NCBI GenBank assembly: GCA_963281255.1
Contig: OY725495.1
Coordinates: 3,844,001 to 3,908,000, forward strand
Source of the DNA: Aphrocallistes beatrix
Lineage: Eukaryota > Porifera > Hexactinellida > Sceptrulophora > Aphrocallistidae
DNA: 64,000 nucleotides
Reading direction: 5' to 3'
Shown: positions 28,401 through 33,420 of the stretch, one piece after another
How the letters are laid out: each line of letters opens with the position of its first letter
Numbering within the stretch: the first letter of the stretch is position 1
Made by a program: the position numbers and the translations under genes
The notes under the pieces: generated by a model
The model's input: the letters and a program-made list of their open reading frames with translations, nothing else
The model's database searches: none
What the model was told of the DNA's origin: nothing

Positions 28401-28847
28401 GGGGCATTTGCTATAAATAGAAATAACCTCAGGTAATTTAAAGGTTTAAGAGGACATAATGAATTTAATTAATTAATATTAATTACATTTATTGAATACA
28501 TATTCTTGTAGAACAAGATTGATGGGGAGTATTTGATTCGGTCCAGTACGACTAGAGAAGACGCCATTGCGTTGTGTGTATACCACGCAGGAATGTAAGA
28601 CTAATAAATGATTATACTCAATATTGTTAACAAAATATGAATAAATTATACTCCATAAATTATTTTTAGTGTACACCGCTTTATTGTCAGATTCAGTAAC
28701 GAGAAGTTCGTTGCTGGGGATCCTCCGATGGAATTCACAGATTTCGCTGACATTGTAAGCTATTACAAAGAAAACCCACTCGAATTCGGAAGTAACAAAG
28801 AAGATATTGTCTTGAAACAGGCTATACTAATGAAGCGACAGAAATGA
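1476..28847 (+). CDS. SH3-SH3-proline-rich-SH2 adaptor, 13 exons
   Basis: Predicted exons: 1476-1555, 2270-2334, 4302-4400, 4623-5024, 6705-6913, 7422-7569, 26052-26229, 26620-26680, 26853-26902, 27337-27962, 28060-28148, 28512-28594, 28670-28847. All junctions are GT-AG, all phases agree, and they sum to 2268 nt (755 residues plus stop). SH3-1 lies near residues 49-103 (YEGDLV, GWCF-type core, LPGAIL) and SH3-2 near 354-412 (VKQGDLVRVV, GWWDV, SLPATKL). Polyproline is in exon 10. The C-terminal SH2 (from about 650) has the phosphotyrosine-binding arginine in YLIRSS, and its tail resembles SLP-76/BLNK-type SH2 domains. Tyr145 lies in YVEM, a PI3K p85-type YxxM site. Family knowledge: such proteins are cytoplasmic scaffolds for tyrosine-kinase signalling. 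Introns 2 and 6 hold other genes. The alternative is two genes, split at the 18.5-kb intron. Confidence 0.72.
2468..3694 (+). CDS. Coiled-coil NHL-repeat protein, intronless
   Basis: A 408-residue single-exon ORF. ATG 2468 is chosen because no earlier in-frame ATG exists. Residues about 20-110 are charged and helical (IEEEIN, FDRI, RERREEIE), as in the coiled coil of TRIM-like proteins, but no RING or B-box precedes them. Residues about 150-408 hold six NHL-like blades (NNPRGLYLDE, LYVVDAGNSRIKIL, NDPRGIC, FHPHDVNFS, IFLSDVQRNSIKVF, NGPKGLAL), a likely beta-propeller for protein or RNA binding. The gene lies wholly within intron 2 of the SH3/SH2 gene on the same strand. Its N-terminal pattern (EEEIN..F.RI...RR) matches the NHL gene at 31-32 kb, so the two are paralogues. 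Role unknown. Confidence 0.85.
   Translation: MTESCHSFDTASISSEDEITKVSSMIEEEINSVFDRILQELKLRRGLLLDKLYKMKNDFDERIRERREEIEGLVAMKNKIMQVETKTFLKQASIAKENCLKEIEFGVGQFKSPLIPPVPQFANDCNEILAKISTLGCLEDARNLYMGKCRPHHYIGTKGTGRNEFNNPRGLYLDETSQELYVVDAGNSRIKILTNYLEYKQSFGKSHLKSPWGITRWNKFFFVTDECLNQVFKFSTPSFELLGKVGWVRDNLYNDPRGICTSNRDSILVAYLTSDLVAEFTPELVHIRNIGDQVLFHPHDVNFSHDTLFVLDESFYCVHLFNGQGIELLRLIQRGLDGSVLHTIFFTLDGFSNIFLSDVQRNSIKVFSKAGQLIHDIDGAVNGPKGLALTNKNQLISCSSSSHRIEIF
5167..5693 (+). repeat. R1 dispersed repeat, copy a
   Basis: Full-length R1. The GC-rich head contains successive hairpins (CGCG-rich start, then GGCGGACAC-TTT-GTGTCCGCC). The AT-rich body carries TGACGTCA (5367-5374 and 5530-5537) and TGAGTCA (5386-5392), and the copy ends in a (TA)-rich microsatellite. 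Copy b follows immediately in the same orientation. There is no ORF with coding character; reading frames across the head are open only because of composition. Confidence 0.85.
5694..6234 (+). repeat. R1 dispersed repeat, copy b
   Basis: Nearly identical to copy a. It carries TGACGTCA at 5894-5901 and 6057-6064 and TGAGTCA at 5913-5919. The tail is (TA)n followed by ATCGAGTTTTAATAGTAAGG, which ends many R1 copies in the window and defines the 3' boundary. Confidence 0.85.
7946..9085 (-). CDS. Ankyrin-repeat / ADP-ribosyltransferase fusion
   Basis: A 379-residue single-exon ORF. Residues about 1-105 form ankyrin-like repeats (AMVLAAKSGEWETVWKIL, SALHQAVYLDNVVAVQKLL). Residues about 190-370 match the arginine-specific mono-ADP-ribosyltransferase (ART) fold in order: IRTIQLYTGE..LYKAVN, the first-strand Arg in TYRKC, the strand-2 serines in WLSFSSSSR, and the ExE motif in HPYEQECLY. 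The R-S-ExE triad therefore looks intact, and transfer of ADP-ribose from NAD+ to arginine is the family reaction. There is no signal peptide, so the protein is probably intracellular, with ankyrins for target choice (inference). The gene is antisense inside intron 6 of the SH3/SH2 gene. Confidence 0.82.
   Translation of the reverse strand: MDLKGDSDSINAMVLAAKSGEWETVWKILDGKPHIVNCIPKDRAWSALHQAVYLDNVVAVQKLLNYPDCDSEIRTKQDRDGAHGPGKKPIDLAKSQQIKYILLNIPGDLMVSLELEKPTFLPVSEFGKPLGSCIYLTLACCKGFLIPHDCNFDEIKISTLSQVMKSIFGYINYGNNWIIAKNNVSLTLQQYSQQLGNKLLTGDKDKGFEGIELLPDSKENFIIRTIQLYTGERRILYKAVNGMLRNQSIEAKKPTSLELSLSPFALLLNSILMEWRELKPCQGNTYRKCELSEEDADKYFIGQQFVWLSFSSSSRVDPYSDDYVFIIDNKYSLKWAPREVMNYSQHPYEQECLYAFGAMFRVTSFEKGTRRINLQLIDY
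9086..9889. other. Intergenic with GC-rich island
   Basis: AT-rich spacer between the ART gene and the first 7TM gene. A 130-bp segment at about 9590-9720 is much richer in G+C, with C-runs on the + strand, and contrasts with its surroundings. It shows no ORF with family matches, no inverted ends and no pol III boxes that I can support. It may be an old insertion. Confidence 0.4.
9890..11041 (-). CDS. 7TM receptor-like protein, tandem copy 1
   Basis: A 383-residue intronless ORF with seven, perhaps eight, hydrophobic segments. Loop charge supports an outside N-terminus: basic loops follow TM1, TM3 and TM5 (for example EFKIRGERKSIVRR), the TM2-TM3 loop has glycosylation sites NRT and NCS, and the C-tail is basic (NHLRRPLLIPN). 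That is GPCR-like topology, but no known GPCR family motif (DRY, NPxxY) is evident. It is the first of five tandem copies sharing long identical stretches in TM3-TM5. It lies antisense in intron 6 of the SH3/SH2 gene. Function unknown; a chemoreceptor-like role would be a guess from the clustered expansion. Confidence 0.82.
   Translation of the reverse strand: MLSVRENLKSFEMIQSIIILPVAILFLFISIIWDVYFAKRIIHFVKLYRECVEKSKTEFTVNYSEAARHHKSEIIKYTFLIVINVTEFITAIIYALGSGLAYQQRDFNRTTDFNCSSELAHFPLISIEVIFTNPVVPVLVSLGDVGLLLTFAFSVCLMKYLDVILHNIHGKPFRYITKFLLITFFIGAFMIVTGSIPQLLIIEKFSVPIIQTIYFIIWIKCTRTFYNTLRWRAIEFKIRGERKSIVRRAIINCKHFALVMGILAIAFACWVLKEFISQYYFLIVTGLHYGPCIFQYLYHTPLYQPLLVSQQQIKVLKLSHEIQTYASSILLLIASILIGSQYLLATIVFFGRNIVKKLKYRFGYVHTRFSPTNHLRRPLLIPN
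11633..12696. mobile_element. Mutator-like fold-back element
   Basis: A 1064-bp element consisting almost entirely of two inverted arms of about 480 bp around a spacer of under 100 bp. It begins ATAGCCTACTCTAATAATGC and ends with the reverse complement. It is flanked by a perfect 9-bp duplication GGCAAGATC (11624-11632, 12697-12705). Long terminal inverted repeats with 9-bp duplications are typical of Mutator-like (MULE) elements. It has no coding capacity. The arms differ at scattered positions, so it is not brand new. It separates 7TM copies 1 and 2. Confidence 0.82.
13555..14040 (+). mobile_element. Mariner-type transposase relic
   Basis: Pieces of a mariner transposase can be read in changing frames: ESKRQSMAYF upstream, then YDN(E/A)PAHTA and the signature LPHPPYSPDLAP, then a C-terminal segment. 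The catalytic-region signature of mariner is PHPPYSPDLAPSD; here the residue after P is altered. There are several frame changes and an internal stop, and no terminal repeats recognised. It is a dead DNA transposon fossil between 7TM copies. Confidence 0.75.
14313..15464 (-). CDS. 7TM receptor-like protein, tandem copy 2
   Basis: A 383-residue copy, the closest to copy 1. Over the central half (TM2-TM5) the nucleotide sequence is nearly identical to copy 1, while the N-terminal 25 residues and the TM6-TM7 loop differ (QQQITALGISNEV against QQQIKVLKLSHEI). Such a mosaic suggests recent duplication with gene conversion. ATG is intact. Upstream and downstream flanks (AT-rich 'ggaatgaggagtggacgacg' 3' end, TATC-rich 5' flank) are shared with the other copies. 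Confidence 0.82.
   Translation of the reverse strand: MLSVGENLESFGILESIIILPVAILFLFISIIWDVYFAKRIIHFVKLYRECVEKSKTEFTVNYSEAARHHKSEIIKYTFLIVINVTEFITAIIYALGSGLADQQRYFNRTTDFNCSSELAHFPLISIEVIFANPVVPVLVSLGDVGLLLTFAFSVCLMKYLDVILHNIHGKPFQYITKFLLITFFIGAFMIVTGSIPQLLIIEKFSVPIIQTIYFIIWIKCTRTFYNTLRWRAIEFKIRGERKSIVRRAIINCKHFALVMGILAIAFACWVLKEFISQYYFLIVTGLHYGPCIFQYLYHTPLYQPLLVSQQQITALGISNEVQTYASSILLFTASILIGSQYLLATILFFGRNIVNKLKYRFGCVHTRFTPTNHLRRPLLIPN
16325..16679. mobile_element. hAT-type MITE with perfect TSD
   Basis: A 355-bp element with inverted ends CAGAGTTGCACGCGGGCCGA and its reverse complement at the right end. It is flanked by a perfect 8-bp duplication AGTGGTAA (16317-16324, 16680-16687). Internal copies of GCGGGCC recur. 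No transposase. hAT by end sequence and duplication length. Confidence 0.88.
17334..18485 (-). CDS. 7TM receptor-like protein, tandem copy 3
   Basis: A 383-residue intact copy. It differs from copies 1 and 2 mainly in TM1 (PGVLLLSFISIMW), in TM3 (SSGDVGFVISLAFSVCL) and in TM6 (ATACLILTEILSRYY). The centre of the loop 5 region is conserved. Variation clusters in membrane segments and their outer edges, where a ligand pocket would lie if this is a receptor (inference). Spacing to copy 2 is about 3.0 kb, start to start. Confidence 0.82.
   Translation of the reverse strand: MLSVGENLKSFGTLECIIILPGVLLLSFISIMWDVYFAKRIIHFVKSYRECVEKSKTEFTVNYSEAARHHKSEIIKYTFLIVINVTEFITMLTYALGSGLAYQQRDFNRTTDFNCSSELANFPFISIEVTFANPVVPVLVSSGDVGFVISLAFSVCLMKYLDVILHNIHGKPFRYITKFLLITFFIGAFMIVTGSIPQLLIIEKLSVPIIDTIYFIIWIKCIRTFYNTLRWRAIEFKIRGERKSIVRKAIINCKQFALVMGILAIATACLILTEILSRYYFLIVTGLHYGPCIFQYLYRTPLYQPLLVSQQQIRVLKLIHEVIAYVSSILIFTASILIGSEYLLATILFFGIKIVKKLKYRFGCVHTRFTPTNNLRRPLLIPN
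18831..18922. mobile_element. Short pogo/Tigger-like MITE
   Basis: A 92-bp element with ends CAGTGGAGTC and GACTCCACTG and TA on both sides. Diverged relatives stand at the equivalent upstream position of the other 7TM units (near 13107, 15821 and 21590), so the insertion predates the tandem duplications. Confidence 0.65.
19619..19850 (+). repeat. R1 repeat, internally deleted copy c
   Basis: It contains the GC-rich R1 head (about 170 bp), then jumps to a second short head-like motif (CAAGCGCGCTTCGC) and the ATCAAGTTTTAA-type tail. The CRE/AP-1 body is missing. The sequence just upstream is shared with copy d at 21.9 kb, so both travelled with the 7TM units. Confidence 0.7.
20047..21198 (-). 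CDS. 7TM receptor-like protein, copy 4, start codon lost
   Basis: A 383-codon frame, open throughout and clearly homologous to copies 1-3. The codon aligned with their initiator ATG is GTG (complement of 21196-21198). The ATG overlapping it by frame is out of phase and closes at once. The next in-frame Met is near residue 33, inside TM1, so translation from there would lose the N-terminus and part of TM1. The body shows no stop or frameshift, so the loss is recent, or a non-ATG start or an upstream exon is used. The TM6 region carries its own variation (MSIFAIVVACWTLTEI). Confidence 0.7.
   Translation of the reverse strand: MLSVGENIKPFGILESIIILAIAILFLFTSIMWDVYFAKRIINFVKLYRECVEKSKTEFTVNYSEAAHHHKSEIIKYTFLIVINVTEFISMLTYALGSGLANQQRDFNRTTDFNCSSELAHFPFISIEVIFANPVVPVLVSLGDVGLLLSLAFGVCLMKYLDVILHNIHGKPFRYITKFLLITFFIGAFMIVTGSIPQLLIIEKFSVPIIATIYFIIWVKCTRTFYNTLRWRAIEFKIRGERKSIVRRAIINCKQFALVMSIFAIVVACWTLTEILSRYYFLIVTGLHYGPCIFQYLYHTPLYQPLLVSQQQIKVLKLSDEVLTYVSSILIFTASILGGSQYLLATIVFFGRNIVNKLKYRFGCVDTRFTPTNNLRRPLLIPK
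22222..23194 (-). mobile_element. hAT transposon relic with transposase C-terminus
   Basis: A 973-bp element with ends CAGGGTTGG...CCAACCCTG and a perfect 8-bp duplication ATATTAAT (22214-22221, 23195-23202). Subterminal ends are dense in CCCGGGTTAAA motifs. On the - strand near 22660-22790 the hAT dimerisation motif is readable: NASIERIFSNFSLVQ followed by KLRNRLDLE, then a stop; the family consensus is (S)xERxFS...KxRNRL. The rest of the transposase is gone, so this is a non-autonomous internal-deletion derivative. It interrupts R1 copy d and is itself interrupted at 22358-22542. Confidence 0.88.
22358..22542. mobile_element. TA-flanked pogo/Tc1-type MITE inside the hAT
   Basis: A 185-bp element. 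The left end CAGTCAGGTTCGCTTATTAT and the right end, whose reverse complement is CAGTCAGGGTCGCTTATTAT, differ at one base. TA flanks both sides. A second inner pair of TTCGCTTAATATGAA-like motifs makes it internally repetitive. Confidence 0.85.
23624..24407 (-). pseudogene. 7TM receptor-like copy 5, internal deletion
   Basis: It starts normally (MLSTGENLKSFGIIES) and matches the family through TM1 and into TM2 (TFLIVI). It then jumps out of frame to the segment after TM4 (SVPIIQ in the other copies), losing about 110 residues including most of TM2, TM3 and TM4. The C-terminal part (about 155 residues, from TM5 end to NHLRRPLLIPK) is intact but out of frame with the start. The deletion removes half the membrane domain, so it is a pseudogene. 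Confidence 0.85.
25294..25759. mobile_element. Tc1-like MITE with long inverted repeats
   Basis: A 466-bp element with inverted ends of about 55 bp (left CACTAACCGGACAAAAGTAT, right reverse complement CACCTACCGGACAAAAATAT), flanked by TA. The CCGGACAAAAGTATTT-type end is common in Tc1/mariner elements. It lies inside a diverged hAT-like repeat (about 25150-25815, CCGGCAACCTTTT end), all in intron 6 of the SH3/SH2 gene. Confidence 0.78.
25829..25982. mobile_element. hAT-type MITE (GTGTCAAACT end)
   Basis: A 154-bp element with ends CAGGTGTGTCAAACT and AGTTTGACACGCCTG and a perfect 8-bp duplication ATCTAGAC (25821-25828, 25983-25990). This end motif is widespread among animal hAT elements. It stops 69 bp before the second SH3 exon of the adaptor gene. 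Confidence 0.9.
27020..27179. mobile_element. TA-flanked pogo-like MITE
   Basis: A 160-bp element with inverted ends (CAGTCAGTCCTGTCTAATTG; right reverse complement CACTAAGTCCTCTCTAATTG) and TA on both sides. AATTGTCCA motifs recur inside. It lies in intron 9 of the SH3/SH2 gene. Confidence 0.75.
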
Positions 28848-29207
28848 AATGAGTTATTTACTATATTTACGTCTCCATAGACCAGGTTGTAACTATTTTG
28901 TACGGGATTTTACTCTATTTTTAATTTGGAACACACAGTGTACAAATTTCTTAATGTAAATATTTCAACTCAGACAAATCTGTAATTATTGTTGTATAAA
29001 TTCCTCTCTTAATTGTTAATTGTAAGAGTAATGTTATCGTTTTTCATTCATTTTTGTATCACAGTTATATCTCAACATTCCAATACTATACATCTCTTTT
29101 GCTAATGCTAATTTCAGTTTTTCTTCTAGAATGTTTGAATCTGTCAACTGTATTGAAGATATTAACTATTACCATTCTTTCAAGTTTAGCACAGTTAATT
29201 AGGTAAA

Positions 29208-30257
29208 ATGAACCGATTGGATTCTTCTTCTATGACAAAACTGGACACTTCTTCTGAGAACTTCCTCTCCCCTCCCGTGTTCACACCGAAAGGTCCCTAC
29301 ATCCGGGGCTGTCTCAGACAACTCTCTACCGCGCAAGCTTCTAACACCATCTTCTCCACTGATTTCTGTGGAGCGGATACTATAGCAGTTGGTGATTCTA
29401 ATGGTGTAACGGAATTGTTTCGTTATAACGGGGTCAGTTTAGGCAAGATATATTCACTCTCAACCAAATCTTCACTCGGCTACCCAATCACTTCTTTGCA
29501 ATTCCGTCCGGGCGCATTGGAGGATATCAGCAACATTTTACTCAATACTTCTTCCAATGGTGACGTCATTCATTGGCACGTTTCCAGCCAGTCCGTACTG
29601 AATACCATTCATGAAGATAGACAGGTGCTTGGCTGTGCCTATTCTCCTGATAGTCATAGGTTCGCAACATGTGGTTCTACATCATGTGTCAACGTCTATG
29701 ATGAGGAGAAAGTTAAGAAAATAGCAACACTGGATCATCTCGGCAAGCATTCTGAGGTCACTGGACATACTTTCCGTGTTTACTCCACCAAATTCTTTCC
29801 TAACCACAACCAGCTGCTAGCTAGCTCAGGTTGGGACGGTTCCATACAGTTCTGGGACCTCCGCTTATCAAACAGTTCTGTCTTACATATTTCCGGCACA
29901 CTCGTGTGCGCTGACTCAATGAACATCGACTCTACCGGTACTCAAGTGGTAACCGGGTCTTTCCGGAAGGACAAACCTCTCCAGGTTTGGAGTGTGAACG
30001 AGGCTGCCAATCTCTCAAACTTCGAATCCTGCGGAATTACCTCCCAACTCTACTCCGCTTGTTGGCTAGACGAGAACCTGATCGCTTGTGGAGGTGTGAA
30101 TCGGGCCTCTGTGTACATTGTCCACTATCCTGATGACGTCATACTCGGAGAGGCACTGAACTACTCAGATGGTATCTACTGCATGGCGCAATCTAGGAAA
30201 GAGAAACACATCTGTTTCAGCTCTGGTTCACAGCTAAATTTATTCGCGTATAAATGA
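29208..30257 (+). CDS. WD40-repeat protein, intronless
   Basis: A 349-residue single-exon ORF, with a start AAAATGAAC in fair context. WD-type blades are visible: FRPGALED.., VIHWHVSSQS, FATCGSTSCVNVYDEE, LASSGWDGSIQFWDLR (the clearest GH-WD unit), VVTGSFRKDKPLQVWSV and IACGGVNRASVYIVHY. Together they suggest a seven-bladed propeller filling the whole protein after a Ser-rich N-terminus of about 45 residues. It begins 360 bp downstream of the SH3/SH2 stop on the same strand. WD40 propellers are protein-interaction platforms. I do not recognise the subfamily. Confidence 0.85.
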   Translation: MNRLDSSSMTKLDTSSENFLSPPVFTPKGPYIRGCLRQLSTAQASNTIFSTDFCGADTIAVGDSNGVTELFRYNGVSLGKIYSLSTKSSLGYPITSLQFRPGALEDISNILLNTSSNGDVIHWHVSSQSVLNTIHEDRQVLGCAYSPDSHRFATCGSTSCVNVYDEEKVKKIATLDHLGKHSEVTGHTFRVYSTKFFPNHNQLLASSGWDGSIQFWDLRLSNSSVLHISGTLVCADSMNIDSTGTQVVTGSFRKDKPLQVWSVNEAANLSNFESCGITSQLYSACWLDENLIACGGVNRASVYIVHYPDDVILGEALNYSDGIYCMAQSRKEKHICFSSGSQLNLFAYK

Positions 30258-30638
30258 ACTCCTAACCACCGTATATAGTACTGTACTCATGCATAATGGT
30301 ATGCTAACGAGTCGAGTTCTATCTGGCATCCAATCTGAACTTCTGGTATATTTAGTACGACATTGCTGTACGTATCTATGGTACATTCTATTATCATGAC
30401 GGTATTTATTTTATTTATATTTATATTGGCTATAGCACCATAACAGTGTTCTCATAGGATTCTTATAAAGTAAAAAGTGCTGTTCTCGCGCGCGAAATTG
30501 TATTCCCATAATTGGATTAACAGGAAATCCTAACTGAAAAGTACTAATCGGAATCTATCGGGAGAATTCCTTAACTCTGGAATAAAATCGGTAGATTTGA
30601 GGTAATTGGTCTGGCAGGTTGGTGCACTAGTGTATATA

Positions 30639-30914
30639 CAGTACACCCTCGCTAATCCACTTCATCCCTACAATCCGAACACCCAAAATATAATCTTATT
30701 CGCCTCTATACTTCAAATCAACGTTTATAATCTTATATCTTTCAATGATATTGAGAAACCTCATTAAAGAAGCAATCATTACAAAATATTATCCTTAATA
30801 TTCTAACAATACAAATTTATTATAGTTAATACATTGAATAAGTGTTATTTCACTAATCCGAACCATCTTTTCGATCATTGGCACAGAGCTGTTCGGATTA
30901 GTGAGGGTGTACTG
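30639..30914. mobile_element. TA-flanked Tigger/pogo-like MITE
   Basis: A 276-bp element with ends CAGTACACCCTCGCTAATCC and GGATTAGTGAGGGTGTACTG, a perfect inverted repeat over 20 bp, flanked by TA. A second ACTAATCCGAAC copy lies inside the right end. The rest of 30258-31133 is AT-rich with no gene. Confidence 0.88.
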
Positions 30915-31133
30915 TACTACATATTGTGTTCTTAAGAGTCAATAAGTCCTAACTTTTAAACTGACACATTCTTATATACACATCATATCACTAGGTATAC
31001 TATACTACAGAGGTAGAGCACTAAAATCACACGTTTGATGAATTCAACAAGAAAATATTTGTAGAGCATAATTCTTATTATTAGACAAGACCACTAGCTT
31101 GAGATCTTTCGTCAAAGCAATTCCTTGAGGATC

Positions 31134-32269
31134 TTAAGACATTCCTTTCTCATGACCTTCTTCTCCTATCTTATGTAGGAGTGTTCCTTCAGCAGAAAAT
31201 ACTTTAATGCAGTCATCTCTGCAATCACTGATTATTATATTCTTGTCTGCATCTAGACAGAAGTAATTAGCCAGACTAATACTATGATTTATGCCTTGTG
31301 TTATCAGAGAACGTATCTTCTCTCCGTTGTGAGAGAATACATGGATACAGGGATTGTCTGCTGCACTAAGCACATACACTTCATCTTCTGTCAGCTTGAT
31401 GTCACGTGGACTGCTCAGTGATTGGTGAGATATTTCGCGTAGGAAATGGAGAGAACTATCCAGGATTTGTATCCGATGATTCCACCAATCAGCTACGTAC
31501 ACATCTCCATTCCTGAAAACGCATATTTGTCTTGGATAATTGAACTTTCCATCTTCAGATCCCTGGCCTCTTACACTCTTGACTAGAATGATGTTAGTTC
31601 CTTGTTTGAATTGGAGCACTTTATCAGTAATAATATCTGACACATACACGTAGTTTCCATGTATCGCTATGCCGTATGGGTAATTCATGTATTCCTGTCC
31701 GAAACTATTTAGGAACACTCCAGACTCAAAAAGATGGATACTCTTCCACTGTTTTCAATAAAATCTGTTCCTTGTGTTACGTAAACTTTGCCTGTGTTCT
31801 GGTCGATTGCTATACCATGAGGACATAAGATCTTTCCATCTCCCAATCCTTTCTTCCCCACAGCTACCGTTACTCTCATATCCTGGTAGCGGGGGGCTGC
31901 TGGTACTTCTTGCTCGATAATTTCTCCCAGGCCTAGGACCAGTTCTTCCACGTGTCCCGAGTCTCCCTGAAACTTCAGACTTGTCTCTGGTTGATGGAGT
32001 CGCACCTCTGCTAGTTTGTCTTCTAACTCTTTCAAGATTCTTTCTTGAGTTTCTTTAAGGAAGTTCTCTTTCAGGTTTCGTTCTGTTTCTGGTTTCAACG
32101 CTAGCTGTTGCTCGCTCTGTTCCTTTCTCTTCAATTTCTTCTCATTCGCTTCAGCGATGAGTGCCCTTCTTCTGTAGTCAACACAGGCAACTATTCTATC
32201 GAAGAATTGGTTTATTTCTTCTTCGATGGTGTTTATAGGCTGTGCTGGTTCTGGGAATTGTGTAGCCAT
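31134..32269 (-). CDS. Coiled-coil NHL-repeat protein, one frameshift
   Basis: It begins MATQFPEPAQPINTIEEEIN, followed by a long charged helical region (RRRALIAEANEKKLKRKEQ, residues about 15-125). NHL blades then start (HGIAIDQNTGKVYVTQGTDF). At a run of five T near 31738 the frame shifts by one base. Downstream the homology resumes (FGQEYMNYPYGIAIHGNYVY, GDVYVADWWNHRIQIL, DCRDDCIKVF) and runs to a stop. With one T fewer the blades join as IF-ESGVFLNSFG. No RING or B-box. It is a paralogue of the nested NHL gene at 2.5 kb. A homopolymer sequencing error is as likely as a true mutation, since the rest is fully open. Confidence 0.78.
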
Positions 32270-33420
32270 ATTTTCAGCTTTGTGAGTTGATTGAAATTGA
32301 AATGTTTTTTGAATGTATGCGAATTGAATTTTTATTTTATTAGAATGGATGGTTATATACTTACTTAATATATACGTATATCAGTAATCTTATCGTATGT
32401 AAAGTATCATATTCTCACATGATACTATAGTACTTCGCTACTATAATTGTCTAAAATATAAGTAATTACTTAACAGTAATAAGACAAAGGTTCGATGGAA
32501 AAAAATACAACATGACAATATCAATCATGAGATTATAGCAAAAAAAAGTCACATTTGCACACTTGACAATTTAGTTGATTTTTGTTCGGAAAAGTCTTAA
32601 GTTCGGTTTGGTGGAAAATGCTTTGAGTCGAGTTTAATAATCACATTCTGCTTATACAAACAAAATTATAATCATTTTGTCTAAGTTATCGAACTTTATC
32701 CTATTTCCAGAACTTATTCTTAATAAGATATATTATTTCTAAACATCCCATCTTCTAATCTATTAATACTCATTATTTATCTGTCCATAGAGTGTTCTTT
32801 GAAGTTTGATTTACCTCTTTGGTTTCTTCAATTAGTCATATTTAATTGATGTATGAGCTGAGGTGACATTTTCCAGTTCTAATACTTGGAGGTTATTCCT
32901 TTTTGTTTCGCTACTGGAAAGATTAATCTTATCTTACCTCTATAGTTTGATATACAATGGAGTTTACCAAAAAGCAACTTGCATTTGTGCGAAGTTCTCA
33001 TTTCGAAGTTTCTTGCGAATTTTTGTGCGAAATTTCACTCGCTCGTTCGGAATTGGTTTCTCTCCTATTCTGAACTTGATTTATTAGAATATTTGCATTA
33101 ATTACTGACTAAGTGATTTATTGACTTCACTTCAAATAGATTAGTATGACTATTTGAATGGAAAATATTGGGGTGTACGAATACTTTTGGTGTACAGTAG
33201 AAAATGTTTGTATACTTTGCTATAATCAAATTTGTTTACTCAAGAAAAATATTCCATCTCCTGTTTTCTCGTTTGATAGAAGAATATTTCATTAGATTTG
33301 ATTATTTCTCTACTGTCGCTTTTCTAAACCTCGCCCAATCAGAATAGAGAGTAGATAATTACGAACCGCTAAGAATCTCATTGCACTGACATTAACATAC
33401 ACAATGCAATCTTAATACAA
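32270..33420. other. AT-rich intergenic, no gene seen
   Basis: Very AT-rich spacer between two - strand genes. I find no ORF with codon-like composition and no clear terminal repeats. A short GAATACTTTTGG-type motif near 33180 recalls Tc1 element ends, also seen near 51000 and 58570, but no partner end is visible. Confidence 0.5.
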
